From Neodontobutis hainanensis (taxonomy: Eukaryota; Chordata; Actinopteri; Gobiiformes; Odontobutidae): a stretch of DNA of 64,000 nt. Both the position numbers and the translations under genes were made by a program. Below the pieces are notes generated by a model that saw only the letters and a program-made list of their open reading frames with translations, was not told the origin of the DNA and made no database searches. Shown one piece after another: positions 11,172 through 21,499 of the stretch. Each line of letters opens with the position of its first letter. The first letter of the stretch is position 1. The DNA lies in assembly GCA_024349245.1 (NCBI GenBank), contig JALDNG010003578.1, forward strand, positions 1 to 64,000, given 5' to 3'.

Positions 11172-11270
11172 TCCTGCTTAGACCTGCTTTAGACCTGGTT
11201 CAGACCTGGTTTAGTCCTGTTTAGACCTGGTTTAGACCTGGTTTAGATTTGCTTTGACCTGGTTTAAAAG
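11172..11270. repeat. Degenerate outlier of the 11-bp minisatellite
   Basis: Units such as gacctgcttta, gacctggttta and gtcctgttta recur with irregular length, separated from the main array by about 115 bases of unique sequence. Confidence 0.85.
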
Positions 11271-12837
11271 CTTTTGCCTGATTGCTCTTTTTTACACATT
11301 TATGATAAATATGATCAGACTCGTATTTTAATGGCCGTATTTTTTTTTTTCTTTACAAGTTTCTCTTTAAATGGTAACCCTATCTCTTAAAGAATATAAC
11401 TTTTTCTGTTATTGATTCATAATTCCACTGTTGAGGTCTTTTTCTTTGAGAGACATAAATGTAAATAATAAAAGTATTATGTCAGAAATGCATTTAGGAT
11501 TCTATTCTCTACAAGTTCTACACAGTTAAGTTTCTGTTACACTTTTATTTTCGATTAACGTCCAGTTGAAGAAACATTATCTTGAGTTTGTGGCTGTGTG
11601 CTTTTGTTCATCTTTTTAATTTGTCACCTGCATTATTTTCTGGAACATACCTGCTTTTTGTTCTTTGTTTGAAAACCAAAAAAAGAATAAAAGCTTTTGT
11701 AAAAGACAGTAATGGTCTGGTGATTGACTGAAGAAGAAAAAGCTCAAGTGTTTGTTGAAGACACAGAAGCATTGTCCTGAAAGATGGGAGCAGACAACAG
11801 CGTCCAGTCTGACAGTGATGTGCAGGACTCATTTGTGTTCTGGAGCTGCTCACACCAAACTCACTGATGGCCTTTAGAACAAAGAGTCTGAGGTGAGTCT
11901 CAGAGAACCAGCTCTTAAAGAAACACCTTTTCATCCTCCACTGTCCACCTGTGACACAAACACACCTGGATTGTCTGCATTTAGTCTGGTTTTCAGGATG
12001 TGACCCTTACGCTCAGAGATTGTTCCAGATTCTCTGAATCTTTGAATGATATTATTCACTGTAGATGATGAGAACTTTAAACTCTTTGCTTTTTTTTTCT
12101 GAGAAACTTCTTTCTAATATTGCTCCACTTTTTTCACTGCAGCTTTGGGGAATGGTTAACTGGTGCCCCACCTGTTATCAAAACTCTCAAAGCACATTCT
12201 ACTCAAGCGTATCCAGATTGTAACTCTCACAGAGTCTATAAAGCATTGTTTTCAACTCTCCAGTGTTTACTTTGGGAATGTCGGCCATAGCCTCTTTTAC
12301 ATAATACATGTGTTTTTATATCCAGCAGGACACACAGAGTTTAGGAGGAGATGACGATTACCGCCTCCACATTTCCCGTAACGTAGAGGAATATGTCATG
12401 ACATGAACAGAGTGAACAGTATGGAGATATTCAATTACAATTTTACAGTTCACAGATTGTGTTCAGTGCAAGGAAAAATGGTAATGAACATATATTTTAT
12501 AACTGTTAGTGTCTAATGCCACAGGACTGTTTTTAGGTTAACCTGATGTTACACTTCATTTCTAAAAATACTGTCCATAGTTTCTTTAAGTAAAGCTGTT
12601 CTAACCGACACCAGCTGCAGTGAGAGGCTCCTGTAAAGCTTTATAATATATTACAATAATATAGTAAGTATTGTTTCTTCATTTACACAAACTAGTCGTA
12701 TCTTCTACAGTTATAAAGAGTTTTGAGCTCTACGCTTGAATAAAGCTGTTATTTTACAGAATATAACTGTCAATATTAGCAGCAACTAAAGATGACCAGA
12801 TATCAACTGAGAAAACAGGAAATCCTCTTCAGACCAG
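11271..12837. other. Upstream region of the SRCR gene, no gene seen
   Basis: AT-rich, no supported coding frame. The part at about 11960-12165 (agattgttccagattctctgaatcttt ... gaatggttaactggtgccccacct) resembles the body of the DNA-transposon-type repeat at 830-1060. Any promoter of the SRCR gene should lie in or just after this stretch, but I could not place a convincing TATA box or start site. Confidence 0.4.
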
Positions 12838-13156
12838 ACCTAGACCTCGTCCTGAACAGACCTCGTCCTGATCCAGACCTCGTCCTGATCCAGACCCAGT
12901 CCTGGTCCAGACCCAGTCCTGGTCCAGACCCAGTCCTGGTCCAGACCCAGACCTGATCCAGACCCAGTCCTGGTCCAGACCCAGTCCTGATTCAGACCCA
13001 GTCCTGGTCCAGACCCAGTCCTGGTCCAGACCCAGTCCTGAATCAGACTCAGATCTCGTCCTAAACAGACCCAGTCCTGATCCAGACCTAGTTCTGGTCC
13101 AGACTTATTCCTGATCCAGACGCAGTCCTGATCCAGACCCAGTCCTGCTCCAGACC
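12838..13156. repeat. 17-bp minisatellite running up to the SRCR start codon
   Basis: About 18 imperfect copies of a 17-bp unit, typical form AGTCCTGGTCCAGACCC, with early copies reading CCTCGTCCTGATCCAGA. The final unit, 'cagtcctgctccagacc', is followed directly by the ATG of the signal-peptide exon. The array therefore forms at least the proximal 5' untranslated region or core promoter. The core AGTCCTGG is shared with the 11-bp array at 7.6-11.05 kb. Confidence 0.93.
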
Positions 13157-13205
13157 ATGGTCCACAGAGTGCTGCTGGTGGGGGTCTTGATGTCCTGCAG
13201 TCTAG
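13157..13205 (+). CDS. SRCR receptor gene, exon 1 (signal peptide)
   Basis: ATG in a strong context (gaccATGG) opens M-V-H-R followed by the hydrophobic run VLLVGVLMSCSLG, then a consensus donor (CTAG|gtaagg) in phase 1. Joined by phase to exon 2 (ILAADSSST), it forms a complete signal peptide of about 21 residues, with cleavage likely after Ala-Ala. This is the start of a secreted or type I membrane receptor with at least six SRCR domains, in the style of fish CD163/WC1/DMBT1-like proteins, which bind microbial or endogenous ligands outside the cell. No transmembrane or tail exon lies in the window, so membrane anchoring is undecided and the gene probably continues beyond 56.7 kb. No symbol is assigned because many paralogues share this domain. 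Confidence 0.72.
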
Positions 13206-13489
13206 GTAAGGTTTCCACAGTTTCTACAGAAATGTTCGTCTGACGCTGACGAGACACTGAGGGAAATGAGAGTAAAAGTCAGAGAAATGTGGATAAAACT
13301 AGTCTCCACATGAAAACTGTTCAAACAGTGACGTCAGAAATAATGCCTTGATTTATTTATTTATATTGAGTTTTTAAAAAACAGAACTGAACTGGACAGA
13401 GCTCAGTCTCAGAAATGTCTTTAAAAGTGTTTTTTATATTTAACTCTGTTCTGTTTAACTTTCTGCTCAAACTGAGAAAAGTAGGCATT

Positions 13490-14250
13490 TTTATTTATTC
13501 AACACAATTCATACAAGACTAATTCAAAGTGCTTTACAGAAATAAAAGACATTTAAAATACACAGACAAGATTTAGAAAAAGAAACATAAGTAAAATACA
13601 GAATAAATTAAACATAAGACAATCAGTGCAGATAAAAGAGGAAGTTTTTAACTTCTCCTTGAACAGTGTGAAAGTTGAGGCTTGTTTCACTTCCTTTAAG
13701 AAAATGTCAAAGGTTTTTGCTGACTCTTAAACTCTTGTTTAGTTCTAACTCTGAGGTAATGTCTCTACATGGTTTTGGGTGAAAGCTGCCCATTTGACAA
13801 CCTTCCCCCAAAACTCTTAAAAACATTACTGATGTGGTTGGACTCTATATAATGAAGCTTATAAACTCTTCCTTTTCTTCAGGTTGTGTTCCAAGAGCTT
13901 TTAAACACACTCTAGTACAGCCCCTTCTTAAAAACATAACCTTGATCCTGTTGTTCTTTCCAACTTTAGGCCAATATCAAAGCTTCCCTTTCTCTCAAAC
14001 GTCCTCCAGAAATGAGTGTTTATCCAAAATCTTGGCGTGATCTTGGATGGTGCCTTTAAACTGGACCACTAGCCTAAAGACACATTAAAAACACGTTTGC
14101 ACTGGCTTTGACACAAGTTGAGCTACATTTTATTTGTTTTTATTATTTTAATCTTGACATGTCTGATTTAAGTTTTACTGCCTTCCTATTTTTAAGTGCA
14201 CTGTACATGAGCCTGTAAAGCACTTTGGGCAGCAAAAGTGACTTTAGAAA
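13490..14250 (+). mobile_element. L2/CR1-like LINE fragments
   Basis: The plus frame from 13834 reads LINSSFSSGCVPRAFKHTLV then QPLLKN, followed after a frameshift by FRPISKLPF-like sequence, the region before RT motif 1 in CR1/L2-type LINEs. Almost the whole palm is then missing and the text resumes near the C-terminus (GVILDG, then LKTRLHWL) and a 3' end with 'taaagcactttgggc'. The stretch 13490-13600 (caaagtgctttacagaaata) is another retroposon tail. Dead copy in intron 1. Confidence 0.5.
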
Positions 14251-14547
14251 TGTTTTTAAGGAGATAAAATGCTGATAATATTATTGACTTAATGTGGAAA
14301 TTTAAGTCTGAGTCCATGATGACCTCTGGATACCTAACCTGATTTTTAGACCCCCCCCTATGAACGTAGAAATGTTTTAAAATGCGTGCACATGTAGACT
14401 GCCGTCTGAGGACTTGTAAAATACAATTGAAGACAACAAAAAATTGAAGTTGTAAGTTAAATTCTTGTAATAGTCATACCAACTACACCCTCTCAAATCC
14501 GCCGCTACAACGCTACAGATCTACCTCTGCTGCTTCGACATTTCTTG

Positions 14548-15923
14548 TAGGGATGAGTGAGTACAGCATTATCTGTATCTGTACTCGGACTGGGCGTGGC
14601 CTATCCCGGAAGTGGGCGGGATTTAACACAGAAGTGGTATTAAGTATTAGGGGAAAAGGGTAGAGAACCAAATAAGTACAATACAACACAACATAAATTA
14701 CACAACTCAGTAAAGATTTGTCATTTTCCTGTTCAGTTCAAAAAAGTTTTTTTTTCCCATTAGTTTATCTGTAAATCCTTTAATTAGAATGTCAGTCATT
14801 GATTCCTGTTCAGAGGAGGATATGGTCCATGTCCCAGAGATATTCTGGGTTTAAAAGTAGGTAAACAAAAGAATTATGTGTACCGCTCGCAACTTGTCGT
14901 GGACAAGAATCAGTAGTGTATCCAGTTTATATCTACAAAAAAACCGACAAACAAAAAGCTGACCTAAAAACAAGGCCAGGACAAACACAATTAGTATTCA
15001 AATCAACAGTTACCGGTAACAAGTTACTATCTCAAGTGAGTTATATTTAGTTAACCATTTAGCTATCAATATAACCCAGTTCAAAAATGATTAGCAAAAG
15101 CTACAAACAAATGATCAAAACACCATAAAGAAAAATACCTGTCTGTAAGACAAGGTAGCCGAATTAAAGGCAATAACTTAACAATCATAATAAAGTTACT
15201 TTTGAAGTGCTTAAATAAATTAAAATAACCCAAACGCTCATTTCTTCAGTGAGGTTCCACGGCCATTAACCTCAAAAAACAAACCAATTTACTACTATTA
15301 CCCAAAAAGGTGCTAAGGTAGAAGTAAAAGAAAACTCACCGCTGAGTCAAATATCAAGTATAAGAATTCCCAATACTTTATGAAGTGTTTTTCCAAACTT
15401 CTTAGCACAGCTTGGCATACTGCAGCCACAACAGGAACCAGATGCCAGGAATATCCCTGCGTCTGCTACAGAACTTTTGTGTCCAGCAGAAAGCATCCGC
15501 AAATAAGAAGGGACTATTTTTCATGTGACATGGGTTACACGAGCACAGTTATTGACTCGTATTACTCATTGTTACGTGCTGTCGGCTAGCCTAGGGAAAC
15601 TCACAGCACAATAACACCGGAAACAAGGAAAAGGATGAGGAGCTTGTGCCTTACGACCGCTTAAGATTTATTTAACAAACACAAAGAAGAACACTCCAGA
15701 ATAAAGTAATCAAACGCCGCGCCGCAGATGTGGCACTGAACCCATGGCCCCGTTGTGTGGCGGTCCTCCTTTATAGGCCGCTGATTACGGTCACCTGCCA
15801 GACACCTACAGGCGGAGACAAGAGAAAAGAAAAACAAACAAATGGGATGGGGGCCATAACACTCGTATAATACTCGTACTCAACAAATGTACTCGTTTCA
15901 GCCGACTATCCGGCTCAACTCTA
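14548..15923. mobile_element. Non-autonomous hAT-like DNA transposon
   Basis: Left end TAGGGATGAGTGAGTACA and right end ...TGTACTCGTTTCAG...CAACTCTA are inverted at their tips (TAGGGATGAG against TAGAGTTGAG). The flanks are near-identical 8-bp duplications, ATTTCTTG at 14540-14547 and ATCTCTTG at 15924-15931, the size expected for hAT superfamily insertions. No transposase frame lies inside. A solo LTR sits within it at 15570-15861. Confidence 0.65.
15570..15861 (-). mobile_element. Solo LTR inside the hAT-like element
   Basis: The 292-bp segment begins TGTTACG and ends CATAACA (TG..CA). It is flanked by CTCAT (15565-15569) and CTCGT (15862-15866), a 5-bp target duplication with one mismatch. 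Read on the minus strand it has a TATA box (CCTATAAAGG, near 15770) and, about 100 bases downstream, AATAAA (near 15670), the order expected of an LTR promoter and poly(A) signal. The family was not identified; its tips resemble those of the Gypsy LTRs at 31.3 and 35.6 kb. Confidence 0.6.
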
Positions 15924-15931
15924 ATCTCTTG

Positions 15932-16923
15932 CAGCACGTCTGTCTCAAAACCTTAGATTGTAAATAAACATGGATGTTGCCTGCCCATTGCCCCTTTATT
16001 TACTAATATTGTCATTACCACAGGACAATAAAATGGTGGTTATATTTGTGCTTTTCTACTGTCTGATGGTAAAACAATAGTTTTCAGCATAAACGGACGT
16101 ATTAATCAAAACTTCACCCCTCCTTCCCCCTCCTGAGTTGTCATGTATTAAAAACCTATCTCTAGAGACCGGAGCCATTTTTGTACCAGGCTGTAAACAT
16201 GAATTTTACACTTGTAAAGTTGTCATTATGGTTTAGCTTTTGGAGTCTGCCCTCTGGTGGACGGAGGTATTTTGCTGTATGTGGAACCCTCACTCAAGGC
16301 CCTTATGGGGGTTCCATGAGAGAGGCTCGCTCAAAACAGATTTGCACTTGTAGAGAGCAGGGGCAGAGACTCAGTTAACAAATGGACCAAGCAAGCAGTG
16401 GTTATGACGACAGAGCTGAGAAAAACTACACATGTGCAGTTGAGCAAGTAACGCTGCAACAATTTCTCTGTTTTTAAAAATTTGAAAGTGCTTTTTTTAA
16501 TTAATCTCACACAGAAGGAAACAAAACAGATCACTTTTAATGTAACCAAACAAAATCAGTGAGTGCAAGAGTCTGTGTATGTGTTTCTGTAAGTCACACT
16601 TTTATTCTCTATTTACACTTGTTTTTCTAACCAAGCATTAGTCCTGTGTTCACCTGGGGAAACCAAATACGAGCACAGCATTGACAGAAACTAAAATCAA
16701 ATGTTACAGCTCCTTTAAAACAGTTATCCAGTTAAAATAAAGTAAAAAGTAATAAGTAATAAGTAAGTAAAATTGATCATACAATTCTTGGCTAAATGTG
16801 GAGATAACTAAAAAGAAAAGTAAAGCTGACATGAGCAAGCAGCGGTGTGACTTCCATCTCCAGAAGCAGGAAGCAAAGCTGTTCTTGAGTCTCTGTGTGT
16901 TTGACCTGTTTTCTTTTCTGCAG
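15932..16923. other. Intron 1 remainder, repeat-like patches only
   Basis: No gene seen. The text 'gagccatttttgtaccaggctgtaaacatg' (16171-16200) and 'tctgccctctggtgg' belong to a dispersed repeat I know from other teleost introns. The last part leads into the acceptor of exon 2 (ttttcttttctgcag). Confidence 0.4.
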
Positions 16924-16953
16924 GGATCCTGGCTGCAGACTCCAGCTCAACAG
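16924..16953 (+). CDS. SRCR receptor gene, exon 2 (end of signal peptide)
   Basis: A 30-bp microexon between a strong acceptor (ttttcttttctgcag) and donor (CAG|gtaaag). In phase 1 on both sides it encodes G-I-L-A-A-D-S-S-S-T, completing the signal peptide and giving a short serine/threonine linker to the first SRCR domain. The small size, clean borders and fit to exon 1 and to the SRCR exon phase are the evidence; transcript support would settle it. Confidence 0.65.
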
Positions 16954-17002
16954 GTAAAGACTCACACTGACCTCCACTGGCCTCTTCTCACTTTAACATA
17001 AC

Positions 17003-17236
17003 TTTTTTTTATTAATTTAGCTGACACTTTTATCCAAAATGACTTACATTGAGCTTCTAATTACCAGTGTTACACCACTGGAGGCAAGGTAGGTTAAGTG
17101 TCTTGCCCAAGGACACAACAACAGTATGTGGCGGAGAGCGGGATGATATGATGATTTGGGATATTTCGAGCGGGGATTGAACTGCCCACCCGCCGGTCGA
17201 AGGACGGGCCACTCTACCCACTGAGCTACTGCCGCC
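17003..17236 (-). mobile_element. tRNA-derived SINE, copy 1
   Basis: On the minus strand the element starts with a tRNA-like head (GCTCAGTGGGTAGAGTGG as A box; a mutated B box), then the conserved core (plus strand 'taagtgtcttgcccaaggac') and an L2-type 3' tail (plus 'tttagctgacacttttatcc'). It is not a functional tRNA gene. Its sister copy in the Gypsy element at 33.1-33.36 kb has the same layout. Confidence 0.75.
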
Positions 17237-17626
17237 CTGTGATTTAGATGAAACACAGTCTTACAAACAGCATTATTTGTTAAATGTTGAGACTGAGTTG
17301 TAACAGCGGCCGTTCAAAAGATCTCACATTGAGCCAAACCTCCACAAGCTCAGCTAACCTATTACTATGACTAAAGTAGGGGTGGGCACCACCTGGGGGG
17401 TTGAACAAACTAGCCAGCTGCAGCACAAGGTTACAAGGTTAAGCCTAGGCTATAACTCAGTTTTTCAAGATAACAATACCTGTGAGCCAAGGTATTTTTA
17501 ATGAGCTAACCATATATCAGTGGGGCTAATGAGATAAATCTATGAAGAGCACAAACTTAGCTAAGTATATTAGTGACGATCATAGTGGAGTGAGTTGGTT
17601 AACTTTAACAGTTTCTCATGGTGGAT
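17237..17626. other. Intronic, nothing recognised
   Basis: No coding frame or known repeat was identified between the SINE and the Gypsy fragment. Confidence 0.35.
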
Positions 17627-17755
17627 GGAGAAAGATATTAGAGCCTCCAAATCTCTGGCTGCCACTTTGTCCTTGAGGTTTTTCCACAAGCCATTAAAAA
17701 ATTCTCCCTGAAAAGCAATCTGTTCCCACCCGCTCTCTGCAGCTATAATCCAAAA
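17627..17755 (-). mobile_element. Short Gypsy gag fragment
   Basis: 'gattagagcctccaaatct'-like text plus 'ctccctgaaaagcaatctg' and 'ctctctgcagctataatcc' match 34845-34940 in the gag region of the full Gypsy element downstream. A separate, older relic of a related element. Confidence 0.6.
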
Positions 17756-17779
17756 CCTAAGTGTATATTTTTATCATAT

Positions 17780-18663
17780 TTTAATTTTTTTTTAAGAAAA
17801 TAAAAGGGGGAACAATGCATCTTAACAAACATTAAAACAAATATAAAAATGCCAGATTATAGCCTTAGGCTAATTTCCATCTGCAGCCCCCCTGGCAGGT
17901 AGATGTTACACAAAAAGGAAAGAAAGACAAAAATACATAACACAATAAGGACAAATACAGACACCCCAAAACATCAAAGACAATATTATTTGAGACAAAG
18001 AAAAATTAATAATAGAGAAAGAGACAGAACAAGAACATAAATATGATTTACAATTACATCTGTACTGTACTGTACCCAAGTCTGATTAAGTGTAAATTAT
18101 GGATATTGCACAAGACCATTTTCAAAACGGAATTTGCTAATCAAATGCAGGTCACATATGATGATCACATGTTTGAGTGTCTTTTAACCACTCTTTCAAA
18201 TGTGTTTTAAAAGTAATTAAACTTGTAAATTCCCTCACTGAGAGTGGAATACTGTTCCAGAACATTGAGCCCTGAAATGAGATAACGTTTTGAGAAAATG
18301 ATGTACGTCTGAACGGGAGCTCACAGTCACCTCTGACAGAGGCTCGTGTTACTCTTGAACCAGGGCCACTCAGAGATTTCTGTTTCATAAACTCATTCAA
18401 ACCATGAGTAACTTTGTAAATTAAGCAGGCAGATTTAAATATTTAATAATTTGAGAGACTTAGTAAAATATATTTATTAAGAATATGACAGTGGTGGTAT
18501 TAAAAAGGTTTCTTGTCTAAAACTTTCAACGGCTTTTTGTAGCATGATTCAACAGGTTTAACAACAGAAGAGCCAGTGTATGAGCAGCTGCTAATGCAAT
18601 ACTCAATATGAGACAGTATCACTGAATGTAGGAACGTGACTGCTGCTCTGTCTGTCGGGGATG
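17780..18663 (-). mobile_element. 3' half of a CR1-like LINE
   Basis: The minus strand from about 18655 encodes HSVILSHIEYCISSC-like RT thumb sequence and then SQNVISFQGSMFWNSIPLSV followed by FTSLITFKTHLKEWLKD and a stop at 18152. This is the usual C-terminus (W-N-S-x-P..., F-K..LK.WL) of a teleost CR1-like LINE. The 3' untranslated part runs to about 17780. The 5' side ends at the inverted repeat at 18664. Confidence 0.6.
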
Positions 18664-18728
18664 CTCTAATATGTTTGAAATTCCTTATATTAAAATTTGT
18701 AGTATAAGGAATTTAAAACATATTAGAG
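18664..18728. repeat. Inverted repeat (26-bp arms) at a junction between two LINEs
   Basis: Arm 18664-18689 (ctctaatatgtttgaaattc...) is complementary to arm 18703-18728 (...gaatttaaaacatattagag) with one mismatch and a 13-base loop. The left arm is the edge of the CR1-like LINE; the right arm abuts the truncated 3' side of the Rex6-like LINE. Confidence 0.9.
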
Positions 18729-21115
18729 TACTTGGTTATGGCGTTCCATGTATGCTTTCCCTGCCAGCATCTTACACCCTGCAGTTAAGTGTTGGATTGT
18801 CTCAGGGGCCTGTTTGCACAGCCTACACCTTGGGTCTTGTCTGGTGTGGTAGATCTGGGCCTCTATTGCTCTGGTGCTCAGGGCTTGTTCCTGTGCAGCC
18901 ATGATGAGTGCCTCTGTGCTGTCCTTCAGTCCAGCCCGTTCTAGCCATTGGTAGGATTTCTTGATATCAGCCACTTCAGTTATGTTTCTGTGGTACATCC
19001 CATGTAGGGTTTGTCCTCCCATGATGGTCCCTCCTCCAGCTCCTCTTCCGCTGTTCCCCATTGCCTGAGACATTCACTGAGCACGTCATCTGTTGGGGCC
19101 TTATCTTTGATGTACTTGTGGATCTTGGATGTTTCATCCTGGATAGTGGCTCTCACACTCACTAGTCCACGACCGCCTTCCTTACGGCTAGCGTAGTCTC
19201 AGGGTGCTGGATTTGGGATGGAACCCTCCATGCATGGTGAGGAGCTTTCGTGTCTTAACGTCTGTGGTCTGTATCTCTTCCTTTGGCCACCTTATTATTC
19301 CCTCAGTGTATCTGATCACTGGCAGGGCATAGCTGTTTATTGCCCGTGCCTTGTTCTTGCCATTGAGCTGACTTCTTAGGACTTGCCTTACTCGTTGGAG
19401 GTATTTGGCAGTTGCTGTTTTCCTTGTTACCTCTTCAAGGTTGCCATTTGCCTGTGGTATTCCAAGGTACTTGTAACCATCCTCAATGTCTGCTATTGTT
19501 CCTTCTGGTAGTGAGACCCCTTCTGTGTGGACTACCTTCCCTCTCTTTGTCACCATTCGACTACACTTCTCAAGCCCGAATGACATCCCAATGTCAGCTG
19601 TAGATCCTCGTGGTGTGGATCAGTGAGTCAAAGTCCCGCTCGCTCGTAGCGTATAGCTTGATGTCATCCATGTAGAGGAGGTGACTGATGGTGGCCCCAT
19701 TCCTGAGTCGGTATCCATAGCCAGTCTTGTTGATTATTTGGCTGAGGGGGTTCAGACCTATGCAGAACAGCAGTGGGGACAGATCATCTTTTTGGTATAT
19801 GCCACATTTGATGGATACTTGGCTTGCCAAGTGGCTTGCCATTGGCCTCAAGGGTGGTTTTCCACAACCTCATCGAGTTTGCAATGAAGTGTCTTAGAGT
19901 CCTGTTGATGTTGTACATCTTCAAGCATTCAGTGATCCATGTGTGTGGCATTGAGTCATATGCTTTCTTGTAATCAATCCAGGCAGTGCACAGGTTGGTG
20001 TGTCGGGCTCTGCAGTCTTGGGTGACTGTTCTGTCAACCAGGAGTTGGTGTTTGGCTCCTCTGGTTTCTTTTCCGATGCCCTTCTGTGCTTTGCTCATGT
20101 ATTGATCCATGTGCCCACTTATCTTAGCCGCGATGATGCCTGACATGAGCTTCCATGTTGTGGAGAGACAGGTTATTGGCCGATAGTTGGATGGGACTGT
20201 ACCCTTTGTGGGATCCTTCAGGATCAGGATTGTATGCCCTTCGGGAAGCCATTCAGGGTGCGTCCCATCCCTTAGTAGATGGTTCATTTGTGCTGCAAGG
20301 CGCTCGTGGAGTGCAGTGAACTTCTTTAGCCAGTAGGTGTGGATCCTGTCAGGGCCCGGTGCTGTCCAGTTTTTCATACCTGAGACTCTTTCTTGGATGT
20401 CTGCCACTGTGATGGTAACTGGATTCTGTTCAGGGAGGTATCTGTGGTCCTCTCTCAGAGCCACCAGCCACTGTGCATCGCTGTTGTGTGATGCCTCCCT
20501 CTCCCATATACTTTTCCTGTATTGTTCAGTTTCCAGCCTTGGTGGGTCGGCTCTGCTGTTATTAGCCTGCTATTGAGCGTACACTTTTACAGGTTGAGTT
20601 GCGAACAGCCGGTTTATTCTTCTGGCTTCATTCTCTCTTGTGTACCTCTTTAGGCGGCTGGCCAAGGCTTGGAGCCTTTGTTTGGCAGTTTCAAGTGCTT
20701 CAGGTATTGGCATCTGGTTGTACCTATTGGGTACTTCTTTTCTCATTGCACCTTTCTTGGCCTCTGTCAGTTGGCCCACTTCTCCCTGTGCCTTCTTGAT
20801 TTTAGCCTCCAGCCTTTGTTTCCATGGTGGTTATTGTTTCTCATGGTTCCCATGGTTGCTCTTATAGCCAAGCATCTCGAGGATCACTGCTGCTGAGGTG
20901 TGTATCAGCTCATTGGTTTCAGTGATGGTTGTGGTAGGGATCACACTCAATGCTGCATTCACATCTTCTAGAAGACTTTCTGATGGTACTTCACTTAGCC
21001 GTTGTAGTTGACGTCGGGGTTGCCTTTCATTCATTCTTGCCATGATCTTGTCTTTCAGGTCAGTCGCTGCCTCGTTCAGCGTTATTGCACTTGTTAGGGC
21101 TATATACATACATAT
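18729..21115 (-). mobile_element. Rex6-like (R4 clade) LINE, copy 1
   Basis: Minus-strand frames in order: N-terminal coiled segment (21109-20570), RT fingers and palm (20464-19784: SNYRPITCLSTTWKLMS, CTAWIDYKKAYDSMPHTWI), the catalytic YMDD (19663-19674), then YKYLGIPQANG (19586-19188) and a Cys motif CRLCKQAPETIQHLTAGC near 18774-18830. R4-clade elements carry a restriction-enzyme-like endonuclease after this finger; here it is missing, because the copy stops at MERHNQV at 18729. Several frameshifts make it inactive. It ends only about 95 bases upstream of the first SRCR exon. Confidence 0.8.
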
Positions 21116-21208
21116 ATATATAAAATAATTGTTTATTTATTTAAAAATAATATATATATATTTATTTATAAATAATTGCTCCAATAACTTGTTCTTGTCT
21201 CTGTTCAG

Positions 21209-21499
21209 AGCCAGTCAGGTTGGTGGGACAGTCCAGTGGCTGTGCTGGGACTGTGGAGCTGAGTTTCAGAGGAGAGTGGAGACCAGTGTCTGTCTTTAGA
21301 CCCTGGGTTCTGAAGTCTACAGCTGCTGTGTGTCGAGACCTGGACTGTGGTTCAGCTGTTTTTGGAAAAAGAAGAGATGATTTTCCAAAGAGACCTGTGT
21401 GGAGGGTCTCAGATGAATGTGTAAAGCAGACATCACTGAGAGAGTGTTTAGAAGAAACAGACTCCAGTTACACATCTGGTCTGGAAGTGGTGTGTTCAG
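21209..21499 (+). CDS. SRCR receptor gene, SRCR type I domain, copy a
   Basis: Acceptor ctctgttcag, donor TCAG|gtaaaa, phase 1-1, 291 bp. One complete SRCR domain: EPVRLVG, GCAGTVEL, GEWRPV, AAVCRDLDCG, DECVKQTSLREC, ending LEVVCSG. Six cysteines are seen. Compared with the eight of a group B domain, the C2 and C7 partners are absent, leaving C1-C4, C3-C8 and C5-C6. It is a probable ligand-binding extracellular module. Its two sisters (29333, 49008) share this pattern. A Rex6-like LINE ends shortly upstream of the acceptor. Confidence 0.85.

Noticed and set aside
11608..11934. 108-residue minus-strand open frame
   Set aside because: No recognisable domain, no conservation clue and no supporting splice or promoter context.
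18723..21109. Many plus-strand open frames (e.g. 20337-20896) as host genes
   Set aside because: They are antisense to the Rex6-like reverse transcriptase, whose motifs are clear on the minus strand.
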